From assembly GCF_000515235.1 (NCBI RefSeq), contig NZ_KI911558.1, forward strand, positions 1,959,466-2,023,465: DNA of 64,000 bases. The letters run 5' to 3'. The notes under the pieces are model-generated. The model had not been told where the DNA came from. It saw nothing but the letters and a program-made list of their open reading frames with translations, and made no database searches. Positions 55,428-64,000 of the stretch are shown one piece after another. Within the stretch, counting starts at the first letter, position 1. Each line of letters opens with the position of its first letter. The DNA is from Synechococcus sp. CC9616. GTDB taxonomy: Bacteria; Cyanobacteriota; Cyanobacteriia; PCC-6307; Cyanobiaceae. Made by a program: the position numbers and the translations under genes.

Positions 55428-55595
55428 ATGGAACAATTGCTCTCAACCGTGGCCGATCTATTGTCCGCTGCAGCGTCAGACCCAGACAGGGTTTTGCGCT
55501 GGGGACTTGTTTATTTCGGAATCTCCTCAATTGGCTTTATCGCCGTTTGGTTAATTGGAGAAATTCGCAGCCAAAACAAAAATACTAACGGTTAA
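55428..55595 (+). CDS. 55-residue single-pass membrane protein
   Basis: ATG at 55428 directly follows the TAA of the previous gene, and the frame runs to TAA at 55593-55595. A Ser/Ala-rich start (MEQLLSTVADLLSAA) is followed by one membrane helix (GLVYFGISSIGFIAVWLIG) and a short polar tail EIRSQNKNTNG. The adjacency supports translation. Function is unknown. Confidence 0.5.
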   Translation: MEQLLSTVADLLSAAASDPDRVLRWGLVYFGISSIGFIAVWLIGEIRSQNKNTNG

Positions 55596-55598
55596 ATC

Positions 55599-56162
55599 TT
55601 AAATCTGACCATAATCCATCAAGAAATGGGCTGCAACATGATTTGTGCTTGTGATGGATGATGAGACTGTTACCCCAGGCACGTAATAAGAAGTATCTGT
55701 CGCTTCAGCTTCCCATGAATCCATGAAGAAATTTGCTGAATGAAGAGTGTCCTGATAATCAGGCCAATCAGAAGATGTCTCAGCTTTTATATGATACTTG
55801 CCATTTTTTTTCTTGACATTTTTAATTGTGACCGCATGATTATGCCATTCTCCATCGTCTTGATAACTGGTGATGACTCCCTCCGGTAAATCACTTTCTT
55901 CATAATATGTCTTGAATTGTTTGGCAAGCTTTTTCAGATTCATTGATCCAATAAAACGATCAGCTCGATCCGAAAAAGCGATGATATCGGTACCATCTTC
56001 TGGATCAAAAACAAAGGCTTTGTTGCCACTTTTTTTTGATTTTACCTCGGCATCTCCGGCGCCGAAACTAAATATCCATGAATATTGTGTTGTGCTATCT
56101 GGAATATATGATGTTGTTGTTTCTGTTGTAGTGGGATCCGTTGAGCCAGTCCACTGAGACAT
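55599..56162 (-). CDS. Unrecognised 187-residue protein
   Basis: A frame from ATG 56162 with a low-complexity start rich in Thr and Ser (STDPTTTETTTSYIPDSTTQ). The middle has AFVFDPEDGTDIIAFSDRADRFIGS, reminiscent of extracellular acidic repeat proteins, then KKKNGKYHIKAE. No signal peptide or cysteines are visible. DNA is more AT-rich than its neighbours. Function unknown; it may be a surface or secreted protein, which is speculation. Confidence 0.5.
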   Translation of the reverse strand: MSQWTGSTDPTTTETTTSYIPDSTTQYSWIFSFGAGDAEVKSKKSGNKAFVFDPEDGTDIIAFSDRADRFIGSMNLKKLAKQFKTYYEESDLPEGVITSYQDDGEWHNHAVTIKNVKKKNGKYHIKAETSSDWPDYQDTLHSANFFMDSWEAEATDTSYYVPGVTVSSSITSTNHVAAHFLMDYGQI

Positions 56163-56307
56163 GATGTGTTGAACGTCATTCTTCAGTAATAGCTCATTGG
56201 GCTGATGACGACAAAATTCAAATCAATCACTGGATGGATCAGTGATTGATTACAAGGGCTCCTTCCGGTGCTCTGGTTGATTGGTGTCACCGCCACAGAA
56301 GCCAGTC

Positions 56308-57474
56308 ATGAGCCTCTTTCCCCGCACCGTGATGCTTCTGGGAAGCGGAGAACTAGGAAAAGAGGTTGTCATTGCAGCCCAACGACTGGGATGCAGGGTC
56401 ATCGCCTGTGATCGCTATGGCGGTGCTCCAGCGATGCAAGTCGCCGATCTCGCAGAGGTTCTGGACATGACTGATGCCCAGGCTCTGCTGGAGGTCGTAC
56501 GGCGTCACCGCCCCGATGTGGTGATCCCAGAAATTGAAGCCCTCGCCGTCAGCGCCCTGGCGGAATTGGAGCAGGAAGGCATCACGATCATTCCCACAGC
56601 CAACGCCACGGCTGTGACGATGAACCGTGATCAGATCCGAGATTTAGCCGCAGGAGACCTCGCTCTGCGAACCGCTCGCTTCGCCTATGCCAGCAGTGTC
56701 GAAGAACTGATCCAGGCAGCAGAACCACTGGGGTGGCCTGTGGTGGTGAAACCTGTGATGAGTTCTTCAGGTAAAGGGCAAAGCATCGTTGAGGGTCCGG
56801 AAGGACTGGCGAATGCTTGGTCCAACGCCATGGATGGTGCGCGTGGCATCTCAACGCGCGTGATCGTGGAGGAATTTTTGCAGTTCAACCTGGAGATCAC
56901 CCTTCTCACCGTGCGTCAACACAGTGGCGAAACCCTTTTTTGCCCACCAATCGGACACGAACAAGAACGGGGCGACTATCAATGCAGCTGGCAACCAGCC
57001 GAGCTCAGCCCCCGGCAACTCAATCAGGCGCAGGCAATGGCCCGCACCGTGACAGACCATCTCGGTGGGGTTGGTCTGTTCGGCGTTGAGTTTTTCCTCT
57101 GCGATGAAGAGGTGATTTTCTCCGAACTTTCACCACGTCCTCACGACACGGGTCTGGTGACGCTGATCAGCCAAAACCTGAGTGAATTCGAGCTCCATCT
57201 ACGTGCGGTTCTCAATCTGCCAATTCCAAAACTGCGAACAGCGGACGCTGCGGCAAGCCGGGTGATTCTCGCTGAACAGGCTTTGCAATCCGTGAGCTAC
57301 GCGGGCGTGGAGGATGCCCTTGCAGAACCAGACACCAAGGTGCTCCTCTTCGGCAAACCGAGTGCCCGACCAGGCCGACGCATGGGTGTGGCGCTGGCCA
57401 GCGCTGAACAGTTGACTGAGGCCCGCTCAAAAGCAGACCGTGCAGCTGCCTGCATCAAGGTGCGATCGAACTGA
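56308..57474 (+). CDS. purT: Formate-dependent GAR transformylase PurT
   Basis: ATP-grasp enzyme that formylates glycinamide ribonucleotide using formate in purine synthesis. ATG 56308 (MSLFPRTVMLLGSGELGKEV) gives 388 residues, the normal length; TTG at 56281 is upstream. Motifs: VVKPVMSSSGKGQSIV, FGVEFFLC, FSELSPRPHDTG and VLLFGKPSARPGRRMG. The last 20 bases overlap the convergent sucrose-phosphate synthase gene. It complements PurU, which makes formate. Confidence 0.96.
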   Translation: MSLFPRTVMLLGSGELGKEVVIAAQRLGCRVIACDRYGGAPAMQVADLAEVLDMTDAQALLEVVRRHRPDVVIPEIEALAVSALAELEQEGITIIPTANATAVTMNRDQIRDLAAGDLALRTARFAYASSVEELIQAAEPLGWPVVVKPVMSSSGKGQSIVEGPEGLANAWSNAMDGARGISTRVIVEEFLQFNLEITLLTVRQHSGETLFCPPIGHEQERGDYQCSWQPAELSPRQLNQAQAMARTVTDHLGGVGLFGVEFFLCDEEVIFSELSPRPHDTGLVTLISQNLSEFELHLRAVLNLPIPKLRTADAAASRVILAEQALQSVSYAGVEDALAEPDTKVLLFGKPSARPGRRMGVALASAEQLTEARSKADRAAACIKVRSN

Positions 57475-58879
57475 CGAGGGAACGTTGATGCTTGGTCCAA
57501 GCGACTGGGACGGGAGCTGCCACAGAGCCCAGCGAGGAAACGTGGTGATGCTGCTGTTGCAGGAGAGCCAGATAGGAATCGACATGGGCATCCCAGCTGA
57601 AGTGACGATTGACGGAGTTCAGACCGTTTTCACTCCATCGAGTCCAACGCTCTGAATCAGCCGAAACCTGTTCCAGGGATGTCTGCAGATCGACGGGATT
57701 GGTCACATCAACAAGAAGACCGTTGTTGCAACGGGCGTGGATATCGCGCGGCCCTCCATCATTCGTGGCCACCATCGGCAAGCCGCAGGCTGCGGCCTCC
57801 AAGAGGGTGAGTCCAAAGGGTTCCGTCAAAGCCGGATTGACAAACATGCCCTTGCGGTGGGCCGCCCACCGATAAAGCGCTGGAATCTGGCCGCGACGAT
57901 GCCGTTTTGGATAAGCCACAATTCCATACAGCTCATAGCGGTCAACAAGGTCGAAGAGCTGCTGAAACACTCTGCGCTGCTGCGCTTCCTGCTGCTGAAG
58001 ATCATCGCGACAGCCAAGGATGAGCACCAGATTGTGACGCTCTCGAAGCTCTGTTGAACGTCCAAAGGCCTCAACGAGAGCGGGAATGTTTTTGCGGCGA
58101 ACGGCTCTCGAAATTGCCAAAAGTGGTGGTTTCTCGGGAACCCTCAGGAACGGACTCAGCAATGTCTCCACGCTCGCGCGCTCCTGAGGAGATCCATTGG
58201 GATGGAAACGGGTCGCATCAACTCCAGGTGGCACCACCACGGCACGATCTCGGCTGTACTGGCAATAACAGGAATATTGGTGATCAGCCTCCTGTCGCGT
58301 ACTGGTGATCACCAGATCAGCCTGAGCCAGGGCCCGCTCCTCGGCCTTGATACGAGAGCTCATTGCATACGACTGTTCAACTTGCTGGAGATCAAGCCCT
58401 GCTGCCAACAACCGTCGCCGCTTTTCACAGCCGAGGGAGTGACCTGTGAAGATCAGCGGAATTCCCAGTCGTCGACTGACAATCGCCCCCACGCATCCGG
58501 CATCGGCGTAGTGGGCATGCAACCAATCAACCCCTTGGCCAGGCCGGCGTAGATGCTGCACCAGCCGATCGGCTAGTTCCTGCAGATATGGCCAAAGCAA
58601 TTCCTTGCGGAGATAACCATCTGGGCCAAACGGAATCCGCAGAATGCGAGCACCTGGAACAATCAGCTCCTGGGGACAGCCATAGTCGCCCGCAACATTG
58701 GAATCCTTAACCAGGCGCGTCACGACGTCGACCTGTTCAACCTCAGGCCGTTTGGCCAGGCTGCGCACCAGATCCAGGACGTAAAGGGTCTGTCCACCGG
58801 TATCAGCATCACGACCAAGTTCCAGATCCCTGGACCGCAGAAGCCCATGCAGATGCAGATGCAACAGCCGGATGCCCAT
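57455..58879 (-). CDS. Sucrose-phosphate synthase-type glycosyltransferase (short form)
   Basis: Transfers glucose from a nucleotide sugar to fructose 6-phosphate in sucrose synthesis; a compatible solute route in marine cyanobacteria. Start candidates are 58879 (MGIRLLHLHLHGL, 474 residues) or 58921. Motifs: RDADTGGQTLYVLDLVR, DWLHAHYADAG, FTGHSLG, VPPGVDATRFHP, and FVNPALTEPFGLTLLEAAACGLP. It ends soon after the GT-B domain (about residue 440), so the C-terminal phosphatase-like domain of longer cyanobacterial enzymes is absent. The end overlaps purT by 20 bases. Confidence 0.85.
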   Translation of the reverse strand: MGIRLLHLHLHGLLRSRDLELGRDADTGGQTLYVLDLVRSLAKRPEVEQVDVVTRLVKDSNVAGDYGCPQELIVPGARILRIPFGPDGYLRKELLWPYLQELADRLVQHLRRPGQGVDWLHAHYADAGCVGAIVSRRLGIPLIFTGHSLGCEKRRRLLAAGLDLQQVEQSYAMSSRIKAEERALAQADLVITSTRQEADHQYSCYCQYSRDRAVVVPPGVDATRFHPNGSPQERASVETLLSPFLRVPEKPPLLAISRAVRRKNIPALVEAFGRSTELRERHNLVLILGCRDDLQQQEAQQRRVFQQLFDLVDRYELYGIVAYPKRHRRGQIPALYRWAAHRKGMFVNPALTEPFGLTLLEAAACGLPMVATNDGGPRDIHARCNNGLLVDVTNPVDLQTSLEQVSADSERWTRWSENGLNSVNRHFSWDAHVDSYLALLQQQHHHVSSLGSVAAPVPVAWTKHQRSLVSSIAP

Positions 58880-59090
58880 ATGCAAGACCTCCCAAACAGC
58901 CGAAAGCACAAGTGCCTTCATGTTTTTGTTTAGGGTCGAAAGAGGGCGTTAAAGATGAAAAAAATATTTGATGTCGAGAGGATAAACGTTGAGCATTCTC
59001 CAGAACTCGCTCCCAGACTGGGGTTCTGGAGGTCAATTGACTAGACGAAGCGATCGTTAGTGAGGCTGAATTTGTAACTGATCTGAAATG

Positions 59091-60602
59091 TCAGAGCGCA
59101 TCACTGATGTCAATTAAAGGCAATATTTGGTTTCCCCAGCCACCAGAGCTGAACCGCAACGAGCCAGATGGACCGGGGCTTTCAACACCCAACTGCTCAT
59201 TAACCCAGGCCAAAATCATTGGGGCCGCGATGGCCGGTTGTTTCTCATCGCGGAAGCTGCGCAGGCTGAAGTGATCCGCACCCTTCACCAGCACCAGCCT
59301 GTGACCTTCACGCACGGCACCTGACGTTCGCATCGGAGCAATCGCCTCGGGACCTGAAGGAACCACCCAGTCCCTGGTACCGCTGACAAGCAGCACCTTG
59401 GCACTGAGACGTGACGCACTGCCGGGGTCGAACAGGAGACGGAGCGGCGGGCTGACTGCCACCACGGCTTTGACCCGCGAATCAGACACAGCTGCCTGCT
59501 CAATTCCAGACAACCAGCTGCATTGCAACACCCAGCTGATGTTCCGCTCAGGGGCTGAGAGATCACTGCAGCGAGAGACCAACTTTCTCTCGATAGGGGC
59601 ACCGCCGGCCAGCTGAAGACTGGTGGTGGCACCCCAGGAATGTCCGACCACCGCCACGGATTGCGTGTTCAGGGACTGCCCAGAAAGCAGTTTTCCAGAC
59701 TCAACAGCATCCAGCAATGCAGAGATATCGCGAGGCCGCAAAAGAAGTTCCTTGGGACCTGGGGGTGGACGATCACCCGCCAGCATCGCCTTCTGTTGCG
59801 TGAAGTCACTGCCGGGATGATCCGGCATCAGGACGGTGTAGCCCGCTGTCGCCAGGAATTCACCCCAGCCCTCAAATGATTCCGGGTCATCCCAGAGACC
59901 ATGGGAAATGGCCACGAGGCGACCGTTAGCGGGGCCTTTCGGTGAGAGCAACAGCACCCGCAGTGGTTCTGGCCGATGGGAGACCGGCAGCATCAGCTGT
60001 GATCGAATCCAGCCTTGGCGAAGCTTGCCCTGAAGAGCGGAGCTCGTTGAGACGGCCGGGCCGGCTTTCGCCAGAGCCGCACCTTCCTGCATGTTCGTCA
60101 TGAGACGGTTCGCCATGGTCGCCAGCTGAGAGAGATCAACAGAGGCCTCCTGTCCTGGCATCTCGCGCAGAAATCCGAGCACGTTGGCTTGTCCCTTGCG
60201 CTCCGCACGGATGAGTGCATCCGTGAGAGTTCTGCCATCGGGAGGCAGATCCACCCCCTCAAGCTTCACGAGAGAGGCTGCTGCAAGCAGAGCCTGCTCA
60301 AGAAGGGGTTGACCGGATGACCCTTCCAGAAAAAGGCGGGTCTCCACTGGAAGGGGCGCCAGAAAGATCGTTTCAAGCAGCGAAAGAAGCTGGCCTCCAC
60401 TCGCCCTTTGCAGATCCTCAAGATCAGGGCTGGAGCGAATCAGCTGGGCCGCACTCTCCACCTCACCCAGATTGATGGTGATGCTGGTTTCCAGAATCGG
60501 CATCCTCAAAACCAGCCGCTCCAGCGCAGACACAGGTGCGCTCAAGAGAGTGAGAGAAAGACTGCTGAACAAAGCAGCCCAGTAGGAGCGGGAACGAACC
60601 AT
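59091..60602 (-). CDS. Exported alpha/beta hydrolase, diverged relative of 5008-6591
   Basis: A 503-residue protein with an N-terminal signal (SYWAALFSSLSLTLLSAPVSA), a DUF1400-like helical part, and a hydrolase core: AVVGHSWGATTSLQLA (Ser elbow), LLVSGTRDWVVPSG (likely Asp) and VKGADHFSLR (likely His). The order and spacing match the first hydrolase, so the two are paralogs. Substrate unknown. It follows uvrA with a TGATG overlap. The 169 bases before the SPS gene hold nothing. Confidence 0.8.
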   Translation of the reverse strand: MVRSRSYWAALFSSLSLTLLSAPVSALERLVLRMPILETSITINLGEVESAAQLIRSSPDLEDLQRASGGQLLSLLETIFLAPLPVETRLFLEGSSGQPLLEQALLAAASLVKLEGVDLPPDGRTLTDALIRAERKGQANVLGFLREMPGQEASVDLSQLATMANRLMTNMQEGAALAKAGPAVSTSSALQGKLRQGWIRSQLMLPVSHRPEPLRVLLLSPKGPANGRLVAISHGLWDDPESFEGWGEFLATAGYTVLMPDHPGSDFTQQKAMLAGDRPPPGPKELLLRPRDISALLDAVESGKLLSGQSLNTQSVAVVGHSWGATTSLQLAGGAPIERKLVSRCSDLSAPERNISWVLQCSWLSGIEQAAVSDSRVKAVVAVSPPLRLLFDPGSASRLSAKVLLVSGTRDWVVPSGPEAIAPMRTSGAVREGHRLVLVKGADHFSLRSFRDEKQPAIAAPMILAWVNEQLGVESPGPSGSLRFSSGGWGNQILPLIDISDAL

Positions 60603-63574
60603 CAGGCGGCGATTGAAGGAATCTCTGGCGGATGCTGCTCCAACACGCGGCTGAGATAGCGGCCCGTATGACTAGTCGGATGCTGGGCGACCTCTTCAGG
60701 CGTGCCAGTGACCAGAACCTCGCCGCCCTTATCACCCCCTTCAGGACCGAGATCAATGATCCAGTCGGAACAACGGATCACATCCAGATTGTGCTCAATG
60801 CAAATGATGGAATTTCCCTTATCGACCAACCGCTGCATCACCTCCATCAGCTTGTGCACGTCGTAAAAACTCAAACCTGTTGTGGGCTCGTCGATCAGAT
60901 AAAGCGTCTTACCGGTGGCTCGCCGTGAAAGCTCCGTCGCCAGCTTCACTCTCTGGGCTTCACCACCTGACAAGGTCGGCGCGGGCTGACCCAAGCGGAC
61001 ATATCCCAGTCCCACATCCACAAGGGTTCGCAAACGGTCAGCAGCCTGTGGAATCGCAGAAAACACATCTGCTGCCTGTTCCACCGTCATCTGCAGAACA
61101 TCAGCGATGGTGAAACCCTTGTAAGTGACCTGCAAGGTCTCCCGATTGAAACGGGCGCCCTTGCAGACGTCGCACTGGACGTAGACATCGGGAAGAAAAT
61201 TCATCTCGATCACATTCACCCCCTGACCGCGACAGGATTCGCAGCGCCCACCTTTGACGTTGAAGCTGAACTGGCCGACCTGATATCCACGGGCCTTGGC
61301 TTCCACGGTGGCCGCAAACACCTGACGGATCGGATCAAAGGCTCCGGTGTAAGTGGCCGGGTTGGATCGAGGCGTGCGACCGATCGGGCTCTGGTCGATC
61401 ACGATCACCTTGTCGATGGACTTGATGCCCCGAAGCTCGCCAAGACCATGGGGAAAGGGAACTTTCAGTCCAAGGCCATTTTCAAGAGCGGGATGCAGCA
61501 GCTCATTCACAAGCGTGCTCTTGCCACTACCGCTGACACCGGTCACCGCCACCAGGCGGCCTAAAGGAAATTCAACGGTGAGGTTGCGAAGGTTGTTGCG
61601 ATTGCAATCGATCAGCTGCAGTTTGCGCGTGGTGGTGTTGCGCCGTTCCGCTGGGGTTGGAATCGAACGGCGACCACTGAGATAGGCACCGGTGAGTGAG
61701 GCTTCACTGGACAGAAGATCATCCACAGACCCTTCCGCGACGATGTGACCTCCGTGAACACCGGCACCTGGACCGATGTCCACAAGGTGATCCGCAGCAC
61801 GAATCGTGTCTTCGTCGTGCTCGACGACCACAAGCGTGTTGCCCAGATCTCTCAGGCGCATCAGGGTGCTCAACAGGCGATCGTTATCGCGCTGGTGTAA
61901 GCCGATGCTGGGTTCATCGAGAACGTAAAGAACACCCGTCAGACCAGCACCAATCTGAGTCGCCAGGCGGATCCGCTGCGCTTCACCTCCGGACAGCGTC
62001 ATCGCCGGACGGTCAAGACTGAGGTAATCCAGCCCGACGTCCAGAAGAAAACGAAGCCGCAATCGAATTTCCCGCAGCACAAGATCCCCGATCTGGATCT
62101 GTCGAGGGTTGAGCAGAGGATCCTCATTCTCAAACGCTCCTACCCCCATGAGGCGTTCGATCCGCTCGAGGGTCTCGGAAACGCTGACAGATGTCAGTTC
62201 AGTGATCCGATACGGACCCACACGCACAGCCAACGCCTCCGGTCGCAGACGCTGACCGTTGCAGGATTCACAAGGAACCAGCTCGAGATACTTCTCAAGT
62301 TTTTGGCGAATCGCCTCACCGCTCGCATCCCTGAGCTGGCGTTCAAGAATCGGCAGGATCCCCTCAAATGGACGGGTGTATCCGCCCTTGCCTTTTCGAT
62401 AGCGACTGTCCGCCTGAATCAGAATCGGCTCGCGGCTGCCATTCAGCAGAACATCCCTCTGCTCATCGGTGAGCTCATTCCAGGGGGTTTTGATTTCGAA
62501 GCCGAAAGCCTCCCCCACGGAATAGAGGAGGGAGAAGTAATAGCTGTTGTCCTTGTCACTCCAGGGAGCCACGGCTGCATAGACGGGCTGCGTGGGATCG
62601 GGGATGACCCGTTCCTTGGTGAATCGACGTAGATGACCGATTCCATGGCAGGCCGGACAAGCGCCATAGGGGCTGTTGAACGAAAACAGGCGAGGAGACA
62701 GCTCCTCCATCACAGCGCCATGTTCCGGGCACGCGAAGTTTTCGGAATACAGCCGTTCGCGATCAATCCCCTCGGGCAGCTCTTCGCCTGTTTTGGGAAC
62801 AACCTCCACAAGCGCCAGACCATCCCCGCGCTTCAGAGCGGTTCGAAGCGAATCAGTCAGTCGTTCCTGGATCCCCTCTCGAGAAACCAATCGATCCACA
62901 ACCACCTCGATGTTGTGAATGTGGTTCTTGTCTAGTTCGATGTTGTCCGCCAGTTCACGCACATCGCCGTTGATCCGCACCCGAGCGAAACCCTCGGCCG
63001 CCAGACCACTGATCAACTTGCTGTGGGTTCCCTTCTTGCCACGCACCACTGGTGCCAGAAGCTGATAACGCGTTCCTTCGGGAAGCAAGAGGATCTGATC
63101 GACCATTTCGTCGATGCTCTGCGGCCGGATCGAGCGATCACATTTGGGACAGTGAGGTTCTCCCGCACGTCCGAACAGAAGGCGAAGGTAGTCCTGGATT
63201 TCGGTGACTGTCCCAACCGTGGATCGGGGGTTGTGGCTCGTGGATTTCTGATCGATCGAAATCGCCGGAGAGAGACCTTCAATCGCATCAACATCTGGCT
63301 TGTCCACCTGGCCGAGGAACTGGCGGGCATAGGCCGACAAACTTTCGACATAACGCCGTTGCCCCTCGGCAAAGATCGTGTCGAAAGCCAGAGAGCTCTT
63401 ACCGCTGCCGCTGACCCCTGTGAACACCACCATCCTGTTGCGGGGAATGGTGACGTCGACGTCCTTGAGGTTGTGCTGACGCGCCCCTCGAACCCGGATC
63501 ACATCGTCTGAATCACTGCTGATGTCATGGATCGGAACCGGACGATCAGCGCGATTGGCAGCGACTCGCCCCAT
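60602..63574 (-). CDS. uvrA: Excinuclease ABC subunit A (UvrA)
   Basis: DNA damage recognition ATPase of nucleotide excision repair, 990 residues, full length. The two Walker A loops are [14 protein letters not shown] and [14 protein letters not shown]. Zinc modules hold CPKC/CPACHG and [16 protein letters not shown] followed by CDVCKG. ABC signatures LSGGEAQRI and [12 protein letters not shown] are present. The N-terminus [14 protein letters not shown] is an extension before the conserved VRGARQHNL. It follows the recN end by 45 bases. Confidence 0.98.
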   Translation of the reverse strand: MGRVAANRADRPVPIHDISSDSDDVIRVRGARQHNLKDVDVTIPRNRMVVFTGVSGSGKSSLAFDTIFAEGQRRYVESLSAYARQFLGQVDKPDVDAIEGLSPAISIDQKSTSHNPRSTVGTVTEIQDYLRLLFGRAGEPHCPKCDRSIRPQSIDEMVDQILLLPEGTRYQLLAPVVRGKKGTHSKLISGLAAEGFARVRINGDVRELADNIELDKNHIHNIEVVVDRLVSREGIQERLTDSLRTALKRGDGLALVEVVPKTGEELPEGIDRERLYSENFACPEHGAVMEELSPRLFSFNSPYGACPACHGIGHLRRFTKERVIPDPTQPVYAAVAPWSDKDNSYYFSLLYSVGEAFGFEIKTPWNELTDEQRDVLLNGSREPILIQADSRYRKGKGGYTRPFEGILPILERQLRDASGEAIRQKLEKYLELVPCESCNGQRLRPEALAVRVGPYRITELTSVSVSETLERIERLMGVGAFENEDPLLNPRQIQIGDLVLREIRLRLRFLLDVGLDYLSLDRPAMTLSGGEAQRIRLATQIGAGLTGVLYVLDEPSIGLHQRDNDRLLSTLMRLRDLGNTLVVVEHDEDTIRAADHLVDIGPGAGVHGGHIVAEGSVDDLLSSEASLTGAYLSGRRSIPTPAERRNTTTRKLQLIDCNRNNLRNLTVEFPLGRLVAVTGVSGSGKSTLVNELLHPALENGLGLKVPFPHGLGELRGIKSIDKVIVIDQSPIGRTPRSNPATYTGAFDPIRQVFAATVEAKARGYQVGQFSFNVKGGRCESCRGQGVNVIEMNFLPDVYVQCDVCKGARFNRETLQVTYKGFTIADVLQMTVEQAADVFSAIPQAADRLRTLVDVGLGYVRLGQPAPTLSGGEAQRVKLATELSRRATGKTLYLIDEPTTGLSFYDVHKLMEVMQRLVDKGNSIICIEHNLDVIRCSDWIIDLGPEGGDKGGEVLVTGTPEEVAQHPTSHTGRYLSRVLEQHPPEIPSIAA

Positions 63575-63619
63575 GACGCCTCGGTCGTAAGCGCTGAATC
63601 TTAAGAAGAACCTTCGACC

Positions 63620-64000
63620 TCAAGCCGCCTTTCGATCCAAAAGACTGGCTGCATACGCGTCAGCCTGATCTCCACCAGCCAGCTCTGCCAGCTCCTGCTG
63701 TCGTTGCTGAGTGTCCCGCAGTCGGGACACTCGTGACTGGGTCATGCCGTCAGAAACGTGCTTGCTGACTCGAAAATGATGTTCAGCCTTGGCAGCCACA
63801 AGCGGTTGATGGGTGACGCAGAACACCTGCCGGTGGCGAGCCATGGAATGCAGAAGATCACCAATGGCGCCACTGATCCGACCACTGACGCCGGTATCAA
63901 TCTCATCAAAGAGAAGCGTGCCGGATCCATCAACAGCAGCAAGGGTCGTCTTCAGCGCCAGCAGAAAACGGGACATCTCACCTCCGGATGCCACCTCTGC
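63620..64000 (-). CDS. recN: DNA repair ATPase RecN (5' end outside window)
   Basis: Only the C-terminal part lies in the window; the reading frame continues past base 64000. Visible are the ABC signature ASGGEMSRFLLALK, Walker B TLLFDEIDTGVSG and the H-loop CVTHQPLVAAKAEHH. RecN is an SMC-like ATPase in double-strand break repair. Its placement next to uvrA forms a small DNA-repair pair on the same strand. Confidence 0.95.
   Translation of the reverse strand, partial: AEVASGGEMSRFLLALKTTLAAVDGSGTLLFDEIDTGVSGRISGAIGDLLHSMARHRQVFCVTHQPLVAAKAEHHFRVSKHVSDGMTQSRVSRLRDTQQRQQELAELAGGDQADAYAASLLDRKAA

Noticed and set aside
1-64000. CRISPR arrays, rRNA, transposases
   Set aside because: No regularly spaced repeats with spacers, no rRNA sequence and no transposase motifs were seen on reading through both strands.

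Overview
The window looks like the chromosome of a marine unicellular cyanobacterium of the Synechococcus type. The evidence is a photosystem II PsbQ-like protein, a Tic20-family protein, a ferredoxin-type nitrate/nitrite assimilation set (NarB, NarM, NirA) with an MFS nitrate permease instead of an ABC transporter, a sucrose-phosphate-synthase-type glycosyltransferase, a divergent urease cluster, and very tight gene packing. Most of the DNA is GC-rich by eye. Three stretches are clearly AT-rich: the decayed region 11.4-12.0 kb, nirA and its surroundings (24.2-27.6 kb), and a glycosyltransferase/sulfotransferase pair (34.5-36.3 kb). No rRNA, tRNA, CRISPR array, insertion sequence or prophage was found. 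Species was not determined.

Layout. 1-5.0 kb: urease, with ureG-ureF-ureE leftward and ureD-ureA-ureB-ureC rightward, divided by an intergenic region holding a perfect NtcA-type GTA-N8-TAC site. 5.0-11.4 kb: a secreted DUF1400-type alpha/beta hydrolase; a tightly coupled three-gene set (circularly permuted ATP-grasp, alpha-E, transglutaminase); a cupin; and a Tat-exported beta-carbonic anhydrase. 11.4-12.0 kb: remains of a sulfotransferase-like gene. 12.0-28.7 kb: nitrate assimilation with its cofactor genes: moaA, mobA, nrtP, narB, narM, moaC, moeA, moaE, moaD, moaB (molybdenum cofactor), cobA and a CbiX-like gene (siroheme), nirA, a helical-repeat protein and a TrpD2-like protein. NrtP imports nitrate, NarB and NirA reduce it to ammonium, and the flanking genes supply molybdopterin and siroheme, so the block is one functional unit that complements the urease block.

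28.7-37.4 kb: GNAT acetyltransferase, MFS exporter, polyphosphate kinase, a group 2 sigma-70 factor, a polyprenol/phytol kinase-like protein, an AT-rich glycosyltransferase/sulfotransferase pair, and DAHP synthase. 37.5-46.8 kb: aconitase B, ClC transporter, B12-type radical SAM protein, O-antigen-ligase-like membrane protein, PurU, PsbQ and an FAD oxidoreductase. The radical SAM and FAD oxidoreductase genes have no ordinary start codon and probably start at CTG. 46.9-64 kb: PstS, DnaK, AroE, Tic20, ribosomal protein S6, argininosuccinate synthase, MraY, small conserved proteins, PurT, a short sucrose-phosphate synthase, a second DUF1400-like hydrolase, UvrA and the end of RecN.

Nine convergent gene pairs overlap at their 3' ends (4 to 116 bases). 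The observations most worth following are the two CTG-initiated genes, the ATP-grasp/alpha-E/transglutaminase operon without an adjacent proteasome-like gene, the AT-rich nirA segment with its helical-repeat partner, and the sulfotransferase/glycosyltransferase accessory genes with a decayed relative.
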